A stretch of 64,000 bases of DNA from a bacterium (GCA_015075175.1 JABTUV010000013.1:1-64000); one strand, 5' to 3'; positions 37,626 through 46,617 are shown, numbered from the stretch's first letter. The notes: a model not told the origin generated them from the sequence alone. Made by a program: numbers and translations.

Positions 37626-39032
37626 TCACGGTTCCCGTATCATGGTGATACCCGAAACCGACAGCGAAGTCATGCCGTAATCCCAGAGTTCCAGCTGATA
37701 ATTGCCGGCGACGGTCGCCTCGAAGAGGCTCTCGCCGGCGGCGCAGAGGGGCGAGTCCAGGAGCGTGGCGCCCTCGTGGCGGATGAAGACGCGCACCCAG
37801 GTTCCCGGCACGGCCGGCTCGCCCTTCCAGTCGAGCTTGACGCGATAACGGCCCGCCGGCAGGCGCAAGAGCTGCGAAAAGAGCCGTCCCTCCGTCTTTC
37901 CCCGCCCCACGCCGGCGATGGCGCCGCTCCCATCCAGTCGTCTCCCCTCCGGCAGCGTGATGCGCCGCGCCGGATAAGTGAAGCGGTCCGGCGTCTGCGG
38001 CAAGGCGGGATGGAAGAGCAGGCTGTGCGCAAGCAGGTCGCAACGATCGTGAAATTGCAGGACGACCTCCGGGCTGGCTCCGCCGGCGTAATCAAACGTG
38101 TAACTCAACCGCGTGTATTCCGTCGCCGAACGAAAATCGCGTCCCGTGAAATTGCAGCCGTAAAGCAGCTGCCGGTCCGGCTGGGTTTGCACCACGATGC
38201 CGGCCACTTTCTCCGCCAGGCCCGGCGAGGCGCAGCGCACGAAGTACGTCGCGGTGTAGCGGCCGGGCAAGAGGTCGTGCTTGCGCAGTACACCCAGGTC
38301 CTGGAAGTCGTCCTCCGCTGCCGTCGCCTGCCAGCCGTACAAGAGGGGACTTTCAATGTCAAAGACGGGCCGCCCCGCGTAACACGGCAGCCGCCCCACT
38401 TCGTAGCGCTCGGCGCCCAGAAGCGAGCGCAGGACCGGGGCGTTGTATTCGGGACTCCTTCCCCGTTCCAGGACGACGATGCCGCCGCGCTCGAAGGCCA
38501 GTCCGTACCCGGAATCGGGCGACAGCATCTCGCGCAGCGCGGCGTCATGCCGCGCTGCGCTTGCGTCGAAGAGATCGAAGGCCACGTACCGCGGGCGATC
38601 CTCGGGCGAGAACTGCAACCATGACGGCGGGACGTGGAGCGTATGCGTGCCCGAGCGCCAGGCGACCGCCGCCTCGGCGGGCAGAAAGTCCGCCTGCCGG
38701 CCCTGCACGCGCGGGTGCAAGAGGTCGGCGACCACCAGCTTGGCGTCGCAATAAAGCAGCGGATAGCGGCGGTGGACGTAGCGGCCCGTGGGATGGGCGA
38801 AGAGAAAATAGAGCGGGTTGTGGCCTTCCGCCTCCAGGAACGCCGCGTAAACCGTGGCGCCCAGCGCGCGCGTCGCCTCGATCCAATCGAGAGGTCCGCC
38901 TGCCACTCGAAAGTTCGTCTCATGCCAGCCTTTGCGCCGGGGAGAAGTAGAACGGCTCGGGGATGTGCTCAGGTCGTCGTTGACGGCCAGGAGCGCGTCC
39001 GGCGGCGCGATGCGGGCCAGCGCGCCTCGCAC
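37626..39032 (-). pseudogene. C-terminal fragment of a disrupted membrane glycosyltransferase
   Basis: 468 residues without membrane helices. The start (ALARIAPPDALLAVNDDLS) looks like the region after the last helices of DUF2079/GT39-type membrane glycosyltransferases, where the luminal domain begins. ARHDAALREMLSPDSGYGLA and GIVVLERG fit the same family. The rest is beta-rich (LPAGRYRVKLDWKGEPAVPG, YQLELWDYGMTSLSVSG) and may bind sugar. The in-frame GTG at 39032 is not a natural start. The upstream part of the same gene lies at 39256-40281, separated by a REP cluster and frameshifts. Confidence 0.7.
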
Positions 39033-39155
39033 TCAGGCCGCAGTGCGTAAATCTCCCGTACCAAGGATCCTCGGCACGATGCATCCAGGCCATCGACGTG
39101 GCGCCCAAAAGTCCCGCCACGATGAGCGTGATGAAAGTCGGAAGATGTCTGAAGA

Positions 39156-39232
39156 CAAACTGAAGTTTGTACTCCGCTCTCCTCGGAGTTCAGGCTTCAG
39201 CCTGTCCGAACGCACACTGAAGTTTGTACTCC
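39156..39232. repeat. RAYT-type REP cluster inserted in a glycosyltransferase gene
   Basis: Inverted REPs lie at 39156-39175 (CAAACTGAAGTTTGTACTCC) and 39213-39232, with a direct REP (GGAGTTCAGGCTTCAGCCTG) at 39185-39204. They are the same family as the repeats around the RAYT gene 22 kb away. They lie between the two homologous halves of a membrane glycosyltransferase. Confidence 0.9.
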
Positions 39233-39255
39233 GGACGGCGGCTCTCGTACACTCA

Positions 39256-40281
39256 TCAAGACCGACGCCGAAGAGCAGCATGGCGCCAGCACCATAACGG
39301 CAGGCTGTAGTAATCGTGCGTGCCATGTCCGAGCGCGGCGGCAGGCTGGTAGAGGAGAAAGGCGCCCAGCCAGGCCCACAGCCAGCCAAAGCGCGCGGCC
39401 CGCAGCCTCCACGCGCCAACAAGCGCCAGCGGGACGCCCAAAACCGCCAGGCCGTCGATGGCCCAGCGCCGCCCCAGCATGAGCCAGAATTGGGCCGTGC
39501 CGTACAGTCCAACGGGAAAGAGCTCATGCGTGCCCGAGCCGGTCAGGATGGAGAAGCCGGCGGCGCTCTCTTTTCCCAGCTCGTGCGCCCAGGGATACCA
39601 GAGCGCGGCGGGAACGAGTGCGATGGCGGCAAACGCCCACCAGCGCGGCCGGAGCAGGAACCGCCCTCCCTCGCGCCACCAGGCCAGCACCAGGAGCGGC
39701 AGGCCCAGGTACAGCGACGGCAACTTGAGCAGGATGGCCAGGCTGGTCGCCAGGGCCGAGACCCAGAACCATCGCAGCCCGCCTTCCTCGCTGTGACGCC
39801 AGGCGCCGTAGATGGCCAGCATGGAGAACGAGGCCATGGCGCTCTCGGGTTGGAAACTGCGTCCGAAGAAGACGGCCAGCGGCGCCGTGGCACCCAGCGC
39901 CAGCGCCCCCAGCCCCGCCTCCCGCGACAGCGCCCGCCGCGCCAGGTCGAAAAGCAGCCACAGTCCCGCCATCGAGAAGGCTACCGAGACCAGCCGCCCC
40001 CAGACTTCGTGCACCCCGACCCATCTATAAATGACCGCGACCAGCCACGTGTAGAGCTGGAACTCGACTTCCGCGTAGCCATGCGGTCCCTGCCAGTCCA
40101 GCATGGGATGGAGGATATTCAGGTTTCCCTCGGCGAAGTTGCGCGCCATCGCCGCGGTATCCACCTGCCGCCAGTAGTGGTGGTCGGTGAGGGGGGCGTC
40201 GATGCGATAGAACCGCAGGCCCAGCGCCAGCGCGGCCAGCGCAATGACGGCGAGGCGATAGGTTCGGTCGCGCGACGGCAC
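39256..40281 (-). pseudogene. N-terminal fragment of a membrane glycosyltransferase (GT39/ArnT-like)
   Basis: 341 residues from a GTG with a GGGAG box. The first luminal loop has DHHYWRQVDTAAMARNFAEG, the acidic and Arg signature of the PMT/ArnT clan. About eight membrane helices follow (VIALAALALGLRFY, GLGALALGATAPLAVFFG, LPLLVLAW, WAFAAIALVPAALW). The frame is lost after HGTHDYYSLPLWCW near 39270. The continuation (GAMLLFGVGL, then the REP cluster, then ITLIVAGLLGATSMAWMHRA) lies in other frames. Together with the fragment at 37626-39032 it was one gene of about 880 codons. Confidence 0.8.
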
Positions 40282-40409
40282 GAGAGCTCCCGCGGAAAAA
40301 AGTCACGGCCCGGAACGGAACCGCCCGCATGTTAGCGAAGAAAACGTGGAGTCGCTACTGGGACAGTCGCCGGGACGCCACCCTTTTGTACTCAAAAGGG
40401 TGCTTGAAC

Positions 40410-40660
40410 GCATCGAGCCCGTCCTCTCGATACGCAGCGCGAAGTCACAGCTCGCATCTCACGGAGGTCAGCCAAGCGCGCCGCTACTCGAGGACTCGGT
40501 TTCTCCTTCTTTCGAGACTACGCCTCACCACTTCTTTCCCAAACGGAACGCGAGAATGTAAGCCGTGTCCTCGAGTAGGCCCCGCCGACGCACCTGCCTG
40601 AGAAGAGAAGTCCATCTTCGGGGCCGTATCGAGAGGCACGGCGGCTTGACGCCGGCCTGC
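40410..40660. repeat. Permuted copy of the nested-repeat element
   Basis: It has CCGTCCTCTCGATACGC at 40419 and CCGCTACTCGAGGACTCGG at 40481 (B' and A'), then GTGTCCTCGAGTAGGCCCC at 40565 and GGGGCCGTATCGAGAGGCAC at 40620 (A and B). It therefore represents the junction of two array units. GACGGTCGCCGATTTCCG follows near 40678, as it also precedes the main array near 5027. The 40282-40725 gap holds nothing else I can assign. Confidence 0.85.
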
Positions 40661-40725
40661 GCGCCTTCCCGGCAAAGGACGGTCGCCGATTTCCGAAGCG
40701 ACATCATCGCAGTCCACGACGCATC

Positions 40726-41916
40726 TCAACGGAATTTGGCGGCTGTCCCGTCGTGGTTGGCCTTCCACCAGTCGACGACGATCCCGGCCACGCGGCGGCT
40801 GCCCGCCTCGTTGAAGTGCATGTCGTCGTAGAATACCGACGTATCGCGCGGCAGGAGGGGTACCAGGTCGATGCACTCGACGCCGTGCTGCCGGCAGACT
40901 TCCAGCAGCTGGTGGTTGAAGCGGGCCATGCCCTCTCCCAGCGCGGCGCTGGAGTAGAAGTTGGGCGAACCCATCACGTCGCCGAACCAGAGGAGCGCCT
41001 CGTCCTCCGGCGACAGGCCCTCGCCCCAGAGTACCGGCTGGGTCATGAACACCGGGCGGATGGCCTGCTTCCGGCAGAGCGCGATGATGCGGGAGAGCTC
41101 TTCGGCATAGGCGGCCAGCGCCGGTTCCAGGTCGGGCAGGGTCGCGTACTTGACCGCCGCCGCGCGCCGCTGCCGCGCGTCGATGTAGCACTGGCCCACG
41201 TCGTCCAGGACCAGCCCGCCGTGTGAACGCCGCGACCATCGATCCGACAGCCGCCGCCACAGCCGCCCGTAGCCGGTCGCCTCGAAGAACTCCAGCCGGC
41301 TGTTGCCGGGAAACACCGAGAAGCCGCGATACAAGGTCACTTCCCGTCCGTGCGGGGTGTCGGAAAAGTTGGGATCAAACGCCCGGCCCTGCAAAAGGAA
41401 CTTGGCCAGGTCGTTGGCCCCCACGAGAAAGATCGCCGCGTCCAGTCTGGGATACTGCGGCGGCAGGTAGGTCATGTAGGCCACGTGCTCGCGCGTGCAC
41501 AGCCCGCTGCGGCCCGCGTTGCCGACCCACACGCGCCCCAGTTTCCCCCACTCGTTCAATCCCGCCTCCACCAGATGCGGCCAGGCCTCTGTATCGTCCA
41601 GATAGAGGCACTCGGTGGTGCTGCCGCCGACCGCCAGGATGCGGTAGTCTTGCTGGTCGTTGAACTCACTACCCCGCAGTCCCCACTTATTGGTGGTAAA
41701 ATGGGCGATGCCCGAGACGCCGGGCACGACCTTGGGGTCGGGTCGGAAGGCATGGGCGAAGCGGGGATACCAAGGGTAGTACTTGTCGGCGGCCGCGGGC
41801 AGCACGGCTCGCAGCAGAAGCTCGCCCAAGGCGACGCCCACCACGAGGCCCGCAACGACCAGCACGGGTCGTACCAACAGGCGAACTCCACTGGGTACGG
41901 GACGATGCGCCGTCAT
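40726..41916 (-). CDS. Membrane-anchored SGNH/GDSL hydrolase-like protein
   Basis: A 396-residue protein with an N-terminal helix (LLVRPVLVVAGLVVGVALG). SGNH block I is ILAVGGSTTECLYLDDTEAW, with Ser in GGST instead of GDS. AAIFLVGANDLAKFLLQG supplies the GxND block, and FYDDMHFNEAGSRRVAGIVV the Asp-x-x-His pair. It has no close match to the SGNH protein at 36 kb beyond the fold. A role in surface polysaccharide acylation or deacylation is inferred from the neighbouring glycosyltransferase genes. Confidence 0.8.
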   Translation of the reverse strand: MTAHRPVPSGVRLLVRPVLVVAGLVVGVALGELLLRAVLPAAADKYYPWYPRFAHAFRPDPKVVPGVSGIAHFTTNKWGLRGSEFNDQQDYRILAVGGSTTECLYLDDTEAWPHLVEAGLNEWGKLGRVWVGNAGRSGLCTREHVAYMTYLPPQYPRLDAAIFLVGANDLAKFLLQGRAFDPNFSDTPHGREVTLYRGFSVFPGNSRLEFFEATGYGRLWRRLSDRWSRRSHGGLVLDDVGQCYIDARQRRAAAVKYATLPDLEPALAAYAEELSRIIALCRKQAIRPVFMTQPVLWGEGLSPEDEALLWFGDVMGSPNFYSSAALGEGMARFNHQLLEVCRQHGVECIDLVPLLPRDTSVFYDDMHFNEAGSRRVAGIVVDWWKANHDGTAAKFR

Positions 41917-42114
41917 ATCTGCCTCACGTAACGGGCATCCTGCCCGTGCAGCACTCCCACGTCTCCCTCAACTCCGCCCGCAGTCTATCCCTGCGGCGAT
42001 TTCCCTACAACCCGGGAACTCGATAGGCGTCCCGTATCTCCCCTCCCTCCGACTCTGCCTTAAACGGATTTGCCTAACTCCTCGCCTGACAAGGCATTTT
42101 TTGCCTGCCCAGCC

Positions 42115-42211
42115 TGTGGATAACTTCTGGATAAGCCGGACCAAGATCTGGAAACCGTGAAGGTGTAATGTGCTAACTTTTAAGTACTTATGGTTTACCC
42201 ATTCATCCACA
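42115..42211. promoter_or_regulatory. Three DnaA-box-like sites upstream of the HTH-ParA cassette
   Basis: Minus-strand TTATCCACA (42123-42115) is a perfect DnaA box. Minus-strand TTATCCAGA (42134-42126) and plus-strand TCATCCACA (42203-42211) each differ by one base. The outer two form an inverted pair about 90 bp apart around an AT-richer stretch (CTAACTTTTAAGTACTTATG). The 41917-42297 gap holds no gene; a small palindrome (ACGGGCATCCTGCCCGT) lies near 41931. Confidence 0.5.
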
Positions 42212-42297
42212 GCCTCAACTTGGCACACCGGCTGCTAGTATTGGCGATGTGAAAAAATCGCTCCCATCGGAGCCTGGGAACCAAACGGATCGAAAAC

Positions 42298-42501
42298 ATG
42301 AACGCAACCACTACAACCCTGATCGATACCGAGATTCTGACTGCCCGGGAAGCGTCCGAGTACCTGAAAATCGCCCTGCCGACGCTCTATCGTTACATGA
42401 AGACCGACCGGATTCCCAGCTTCCGCATCGGCAACCGCTGGCGCTTCAAGCGATCCATCCTCGACCAGTGGATCGCCGATCAAACCGGCGCGCATAAGTA
42501 G
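42298..42501 (+). CDS. Excisionase-type helix-turn-helix DNA-binding protein
   Basis: A 67-residue MerR/Xis-like winged HTH protein of the helix_turn_helix_17 type. The domain fills the protein: ILTAREASEYLKIALPTLYR, then IPSFRIGNRWRFKRSILDQW. It lies 40 bp upstream of a ParA ATPase on the same strand, with three DnaA-like boxes in front. In this position it could be the DNA-binding partner of ParA or a regulator of the operon. That role is inference. Confidence 0.88.
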   Translation: MNATTTTLIDTEILTAREASEYLKIALPTLYRYMKTDRIPSFRIGNRWRFKRSILDQWIADQTGAHK

Positions 42502-42536
42502 GGCAAGTAGGGCAAGCAGGGCAAGCAGGAGGCAGA
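42501..42536. repeat. Short decamer repeat between HTH and ParA genes
   Basis: GGGCAAGTAG and GGGCAAGCAG repeat with 10-bp period just upstream of the ParA start, overlapping its probable ribosome-binding region (GCAGGAGGC). Changes in copy number would alter spacing between the two cistrons. Confidence 0.7.
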
Positions 42537-42541
42537 AGGCC

Positions 42542-43348
42542 ATGCGCATCATCGCCTGCCAGAACCTTAAGGGCGGAACCGGCAAGACCACCACGGTCCT
42601 GTCCTTGGGCAGCTACCTGGCCCAACTGGGCCATCGCGTGCTCATCCTGGACCTGGACGTGCAGGGCAACATCGCCGAGTCGCTGGAAATCTCCCACAGC
42701 CACACCATGTACGACCTCCTGGTGGATGATTTTTCCTTCGAGGCCTGCAAGGTCACGGCGCGCCCCAACCTGGACGCGGTCCTCTCCGACAACACGCTGG
42801 CCTCCGCCGAGATGCTCCTCGTGTCCCGCCCCCGCCGCGAGGAGACGCTGGCCCTCAAGATGCGCGGCGTCACCGACTATGACTTCATCTTTCTGGACTG
42901 CTCGCCCAGCCTCTCCCTCATCAACCAGAACGGACTGCTCTACGCGGGCGAGATTCTCGTCCCCATCAGCATGGACTACCTGGCCATGCTGGGCGCGGTG
43001 CAAGTCGTGGAGAACCTGGAGATGATCCGCAAGTACTACGAGCGGACCATCCGCATCGCGGGGATTCTGCCGACGTTTCACGATCCGAGGACGAACCTGT
43101 CGTGGGAAATCCTGGCGGCGTTGCGGGAGGTGTACGGGCCGGCGGTGCTGCCGCCGGTGCGAGTGGATGCGCGCATGAAAGAGGCTTCCTGCGCGCGCAA
43201 GACGATCTTCGAGTACGACCGGCGCAGCCGCAGCGCGCGCGATTACATCAAGGTGTGTGAGGTCCTGTTCCATGGCCAGACTCTTGGACAAAATCCCGCG
43301 GCCGAGCGCGGAGAAGCTGGCGCTCTTCTACGGGCCGTCGCCGGTTGA
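42542..43348 (+). CDS. parA: ParA/MinD-family ATPase
   Basis: A 268-residue Walker-type partition ATPase. It has the deviant Walker A LKGGTGKTTTVLSLGSYLA (residues ~9-27), LILDLDVQGNIAESL, and Walker B DYDFIFLDCSPSLSLINQNG. The ParA-type C-terminus is SRSARDYIKVCEVL. The ATG follows an AGCAGGAGG box. The last ~25 codons overlap the start of the TPR gene in another frame and look like non-conserved extension. With the small HTH gene upstream and the TPR gene downstream it forms a compact three-gene cassette, perhaps for positioning a cargo or DNA. No ParB gene is visible. Confidence 0.9.
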   Translation: MRIIACQNLKGGTGKTTTVLSLGSYLAQLGHRVLILDLDVQGNIAESLEISHSHTMYDLLVDDFSFEACKVTARPNLDAVLSDNTLASAEMLLVSRPRREETLALKMRGVTDYDFIFLDCSPSLSLINQNGLLYAGEILVPISMDYLAMLGAVQVVENLEMIRKYYERTIRIAGILPTFHDPRTNLSWEILAALREVYGPAVLPPVRVDARMKEASCARKTIFEYDRRSRSARDYIKVCEVLFHGQTLGQNPAAERGEAGALLRAVAG

Positions 43349-43823
43349 TCCGTTCCCAACCGACCGGGCCGTCGCGCCGACCGAGCCGGCCTCGACCCAC
43401 GCGGCCACGGCCCAGGCCACGCCCGGCGCCCTGGCGGAGAGCATGAAGCGGGCGTTTCTGTCGCTGTCCAGCCGGCCCGCGCCCGCGCCCACCGCGCAGA
43501 AGCCCGCGCCCACCCCGCCGCCCGACAAGCCCGCCGACCCCTACAGCGACCGCCTGGCCGCCGAGATGGCCAAGGGCAACAACTTGATGAACGCCGGCCT
43601 CCATCGCCAGGCCGTGGTCCACTTCAAGAACATGCAGAAGAAATACCCCTGCGACGCCCGCATCACGCTCAAGATCGGGCTGGCTTACAAGGAGCTCAAA
43701 GAGTACGCCGCCGCCCAGGACTACATCCGCAAGGCGGTGCAACAAGGGCTGGAGAGCCATCGCTACACGGCCGTGCTGTCCGAGCTGCGCGCGGCCCAGG
43801 GCCGCTCCTACAGCAACGTGTAA
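43272..43823 (+). CDS. TPR-repeat protein
   Basis: 183 residues from the ATG at 43272, which has a GAGGT box; an in-frame GTG lies five codons earlier. The N-terminal half is Pro/Ala-rich and probably disordered. The C-terminal half carries two TPR units (MNAGLHRQAVVHFKNMQKKY, then LKIGLAYKELKEYAAAQDYI). It overlaps the ParA gene by 77 bp, so the two are coupled. It may be the adaptor that the ParA ATPase positions; no direct evidence is available. Confidence 0.8.
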   Translation: MARLLDKIPRPSAEKLALFYGPSPVDPFPTDRAVAPTEPASTHAATAQATPGALAESMKRAFLSLSSRPAPAPTAQKPAPTPPPDKPADPYSDRLAAEMAKGNNLMNAGLHRQAVVHFKNMQKKYPCDARITLKIGLAYKELKEYAAAQDYIRKAVQQGLESHRYTAVLSELRAAQGRSYSNV

Positions 43824-43900
43824 ACGCGTAGTCGCCAGGCGTGCTACCCCCACGCCTGTTTCGTACCCACATCACTCTATCCCCTGGAGTGATGCCCCCC

Positions 43901-43939
43901 GGAGAAGGGCGCTTTACCCCGGCGCCCTTCTCCATTTTT
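43901..43939 (+). terminator. Rho-independent terminator after the ParA-TPR operon
   Basis: A perfect 12-bp stem, GGAGAAGGGCGC (43901-43912) with GCGCCCTTCTCC (43922-43933), has a 9-nt loop and is followed by ATTTTTG. It lies 78 bp after the TPR stop. Confidence 0.9.
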
Positions 43940-43951
43940 GGGGGTAGACTC

Positions 43952-44095
43952 GCGCAGAGGCGCAGAGGGCGAAGGAGTTCTGTGGAGCTGGCCGGGTTGA
44001 CTCGCGCAGAAACGCAGAGGACGCAGAGGTTATGTTGGTCCCATAGGTCCCATCGGTCCCATAGGTCCTATAAGTCCTATTCGTCCCATTCAGCC
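43952..44095 (+). repeat. Composite repeat: CGCAGAG units then CATAGGTCC decamers
   Basis: Two blocks with CTCGCGCAGAG and CGCAGAGGACGCAGAGG (43952-44030) are followed by CCCATAGGTCCCATCGGTCC and further decamers, ending in ATTCGTCCCATT (to 44095). The same order recurs at 46.6, 47.2 and 63.4 kb. It fills the gap before purL together with the terminator. Confidence 0.85.
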
Positions 44096-44160
44096 GCCCG
44101 GTTGACGCCCCTCCCCAAAACCTCTACCCTCCCCCAGCGATTCCTATTCAGAGGCGCCCC

Positions 44161-46617
44161 ATGCACCCGCATCCGCTCGATACCACCAAGTTCCCCGACA
44201 ACGCGGCGCTGGCCGCCCAGCTGCGCGCCCGCCGGCTCGGCCTGGCGCCCGACGAAGCCCGCAAAATCCAGCAAATGCTCGGCCATCCTCCCACCCAGGC
44301 CGAACTCTGCGTCTTCGACATCGAGTGGTCCGAGCACTGCTCCTATAAGAGCAGCCGCCCCATTTTGAAAAAGTACCTGCCCACCGAGAGCCGCAATGTC
44401 ATCCTGGGGCCGGGCGAGGACTCCGGCATCGTCTATTTCACGACCCACGAGGGCGTGCGCTACGGCATCGTCATCAGCCACGAAAGCCACAACCATCCCA
44501 GCCAGGTCCTGCCCGTCGAGGGCGCGGCGACCGGCATCGGCGGCATCGTGCGCGACGTGGACTGCATGGGCGCCTCCGTGATCGGCACGCTGGACCCCCT
44601 GCGCTTCGGCGACCCCTTCGGCGTGCACCGCGAACGCACGCTGGGCATCGTGAAAGGCGTCGTAACCGGCATCTGGCAGTACGGCAACGCCCTGGGCGTC
44701 CCCAACCTGGGCGGTGACGTGGCCTTCGACAAGAGCTTCGACGACAACTGCCTCGTCAACGTGGTCGCCCTCGGCATCTGCCGCGAGGATGAGATCATTC
44801 ACAGCCGCGTGCCGCCCGGAGGCGAAGGCTACGCCCTCATCCTGGTCGGCAAGGCTACCGACTGGAGCGGCTTCGGCGGCGCCGTCTTCGCCTCCGACAC
44901 GCTGGACGAAAAAAACGAAGAGGTTAACAAGGGCGCGGTGCAAATCCCGGATCCGTTCCTGAAGAACGTGCTGCTCCTGAACAAGGCCAACCAGGAAGTA
45001 CGACGGCGCGCGAAGGAGTTGGGCCTGCAAGTCGGCATGAAGGACCTCGGCGCCGGCGGCATCGCTTGCGCCACCAGCGAAATCGGGGCGGCGGGTAACT
45101 TCGGAGTCGAGTTGAATCTGGATGCCGTTCACGTCGCCGAGGAGAACCTGCCGCCCGAAGTCATCCTCTGCGCGGAGACCCAGGAACGCTACGTCTGGGC
45201 TGTGCCGCCCTCCTTCGTCGAGGAAGTCCTGGACATCTACAATAACCGGTGGGACCTGCCCAACATCAACCCCGGCGCGCGCGCCGGCGTGATCGGCTAC
45301 GCCACCCGCGAGCCTCGTTTCCGCGTCAGGCACAAGGGCAAGCTCGTGGTCGACGCCGACATTCACGACGTGACCGGCGGCATCGTCTACCATCGCGAAA
45401 GCCGGCCCCGACCCGTGGAAGAAAAGCCCCTCGAGCTGCCCGAAGAAACCGCGCTCCCCACCTTTGACAAGGGGGGTTGGGGGGGATTCTGCGGCGCGGC
45501 GCTTGCCCGGATGCTCTCCAGCCCCGACCTCTGCAGCCGCGAGTATCTTTTCTCCCACTACGACCACGAAGTGCAGGGCAACACCATCATCCGGCCCGGC
45601 GAGGCGGACGCGGGCGTGATCGCGCCCCTGCCCGGATGCCTGGCCGGAGTCGCCGTCGCCTGCGACGGTAATCCATTTTACGGCGCGCTGCATCCCTACT
45701 GGGGCGGGGCCAACGCGGTCGCCGAAGCGATTCGCAACGTCGCCGCCGTCGGCGCGCGCCCCGTCGCGCTGACCGACTGCCTTAACTTCGGCAATCCCGA
45801 GGTTCCTACCGCCTTCTGGGAGTTCTGCGAAAGCGTGCGCGGCATCTCCGACGCGGCGAGAAACCTGAAAGACGACGCCGGCGAACCCATCCCCATCATC
45901 TCCGGCAACGTCTCGTTCTACAACCAATCCGAATCGGGACAGTCCATCTCGCCCTCGCCCATCGTGGCCGTGATCGGGGTACTCTCGGACTACAGCCGCG
46001 CGCTGACGATGGAGCTGAAACAGCCCGGCAGCCGGCTCCTTCTCATCGGCCGCCGCTACAACGAGCTGGGGGGCAGCGCCTACGCGCGCATCATTCACAA
46101 CGTGCGGGCCGGCAAGGTCCCCGAAGTGCGCTGGGAGGAGGAGAGAAAGAACGCCTGGGCGGTCATCCAACTGGCGGAGATGGGAAGGCTCCTGTCCGCG
46201 CACGACATCTCCGAGGGCGGCCTCCTGGTCGCCCTGGCCGAGATGCTCATGGCCTGCCCGCCGGATAACCCGCTGGGAGCGCACTTGATTTGTAGTTGTG
46301 CAGCCCCTGAGCCTGTCGAAGGGTGCGCATCCCCACCCTCTCCCACGGGGAGAGGGCAGGGTGAGGGGGACCGCCCCGACCTGTTTCTCTTTTCCGAATC
46401 CTCGGGCTTCCTCGTCGAGGTTCATCCGGGCCAGGTCAACCTGGTCAAGCGGCTTCTCTCCGACGACGACATCGCCTTCTGGGACTTGGGCGAGACCAAC
46501 TCCGGGGGACGCCTGCGGGTCGAGAGCCAAGGGGGCGAGACGCTCGTGGATGCCCCCGTGGCCCAGCTGCGCGAACTCTGGAAACACGGCTGGGAACGGA
46601 TGCTGGAAGCGCAGTAG
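44161..46617 (+). CDS. purL: Phosphoribosylformylglycinamidine synthase subunit PurL, with in-frame repeat insertions
   Basis: Makes FGAM from FGAR, ATP and ammonia in purine synthesis with PurQ and PurS. Family motifs are clear: FDIEWSEHCSYKSSRPILK, IVISHESHNHPSQVLPVEGA with the catalytic His, GVPNLGGDVAFDKSF, MKDLGAGGIACATSEIG, and ISGNVSFYNQSESGQ. At 818 residues it is about 75 longer than usual PurL. The excess lies largely in two repeat-derived inserts: near residues 433-445 (PTFDKGGWGGF) and 712-739 (APEPVEGCASPPSPTGRGQG). Both keep the frame and lie in probable surface regions. An AGAGG box precedes the ATG. It is probably functional. Confidence 0.95.
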   Translation: MHPHPLDTTKFPDNAALAAQLRARRLGLAPDEARKIQQMLGHPPTQAELCVFDIEWSEHCSYKSSRPILKKYLPTESRNVILGPGEDSGIVYFTTHEGVRYGIVISHESHNHPSQVLPVEGAATGIGGIVRDVDCMGASVIGTLDPLRFGDPFGVHRERTLGIVKGVVTGIWQYGNALGVPNLGGDVAFDKSFDDNCLVNVVALGICREDEIIHSRVPPGGEGYALILVGKATDWSGFGGAVFASDTLDEKNEEVNKGAVQIPDPFLKNVLLLNKANQEVRRRAKELGLQVGMKDLGAGGIACATSEIGAAGNFGVELNLDAVHVAEENLPPEVILCAETQERYVWAVPPSFVEEVLDIYNNRWDLPNINPGARAGVIGYATREPRFRVRHKGKLVVDADIHDVTGGIVYHRESRPRPVEEKPLELPEETALPTFDKGGWGGFCGAALARMLSSPDLCSREYLFSHYDHEVQGNTIIRPGEADAGVIAPLPGCLAGVAVACDGNPFYGALHPYWGGANAVAEAIRNVAAVGARPVALTDCLNFGNPEVPTAFWEFCESVRGISDAARNLKDDAGEPIPIISGNVSFYNQSESGQSISPSPIVAVIGVLSDYSRALTMELKQPGSRLLLIGRRYNELGGSAYARIIHNVRAGKVPEVRWEEERKNAWAVIQLAEMGRLLSAHDISEGGLLVALAEMLMACPPDNPLGAHLICSCAAPEPVEGCASPPSPTGRGQGEGDRPDLFLFSESSGFLVEVHPGQVNLVKRLLSDDDIAFWDLGETNSGGRLRVESQGGETLVDAPVAQLRELWKHGWERMLEAQ
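45458..45490. repeat. Insert-type repeat within purL (first)
   Basis: The tract TTTGACAAGGGGGGTTGGGG and following GGGATT matches the widespread intergenic G-rich palindrome family; a related half (CCCCCCTTGTTAAGGGGGG) is at 35.9 kb. It adds about ten residues to PurL. Confidence 0.7.
46296..46377. repeat. Insert-type repeat within purL (second)
   Basis: It joins CCTGAGCCTGTCGAAGGG to the palindrome CCCTCTCCCACGGGGAGAGG with trailing GCAGGGTGAGGG. It adds about 27 residues near the PurL C-terminal domain without breaking the frame. The palindrome is related to the three units inside the GH38 gene. Confidence 0.85.

Noticed and set aside
42115-42211. Chromosomal origin of replication
   Set aside because: Only three DnaA-like boxes, no dnaA, dnaN or gidA neighbours, and no long AT-rich unwinding element; kept only as a regulatory candidate.
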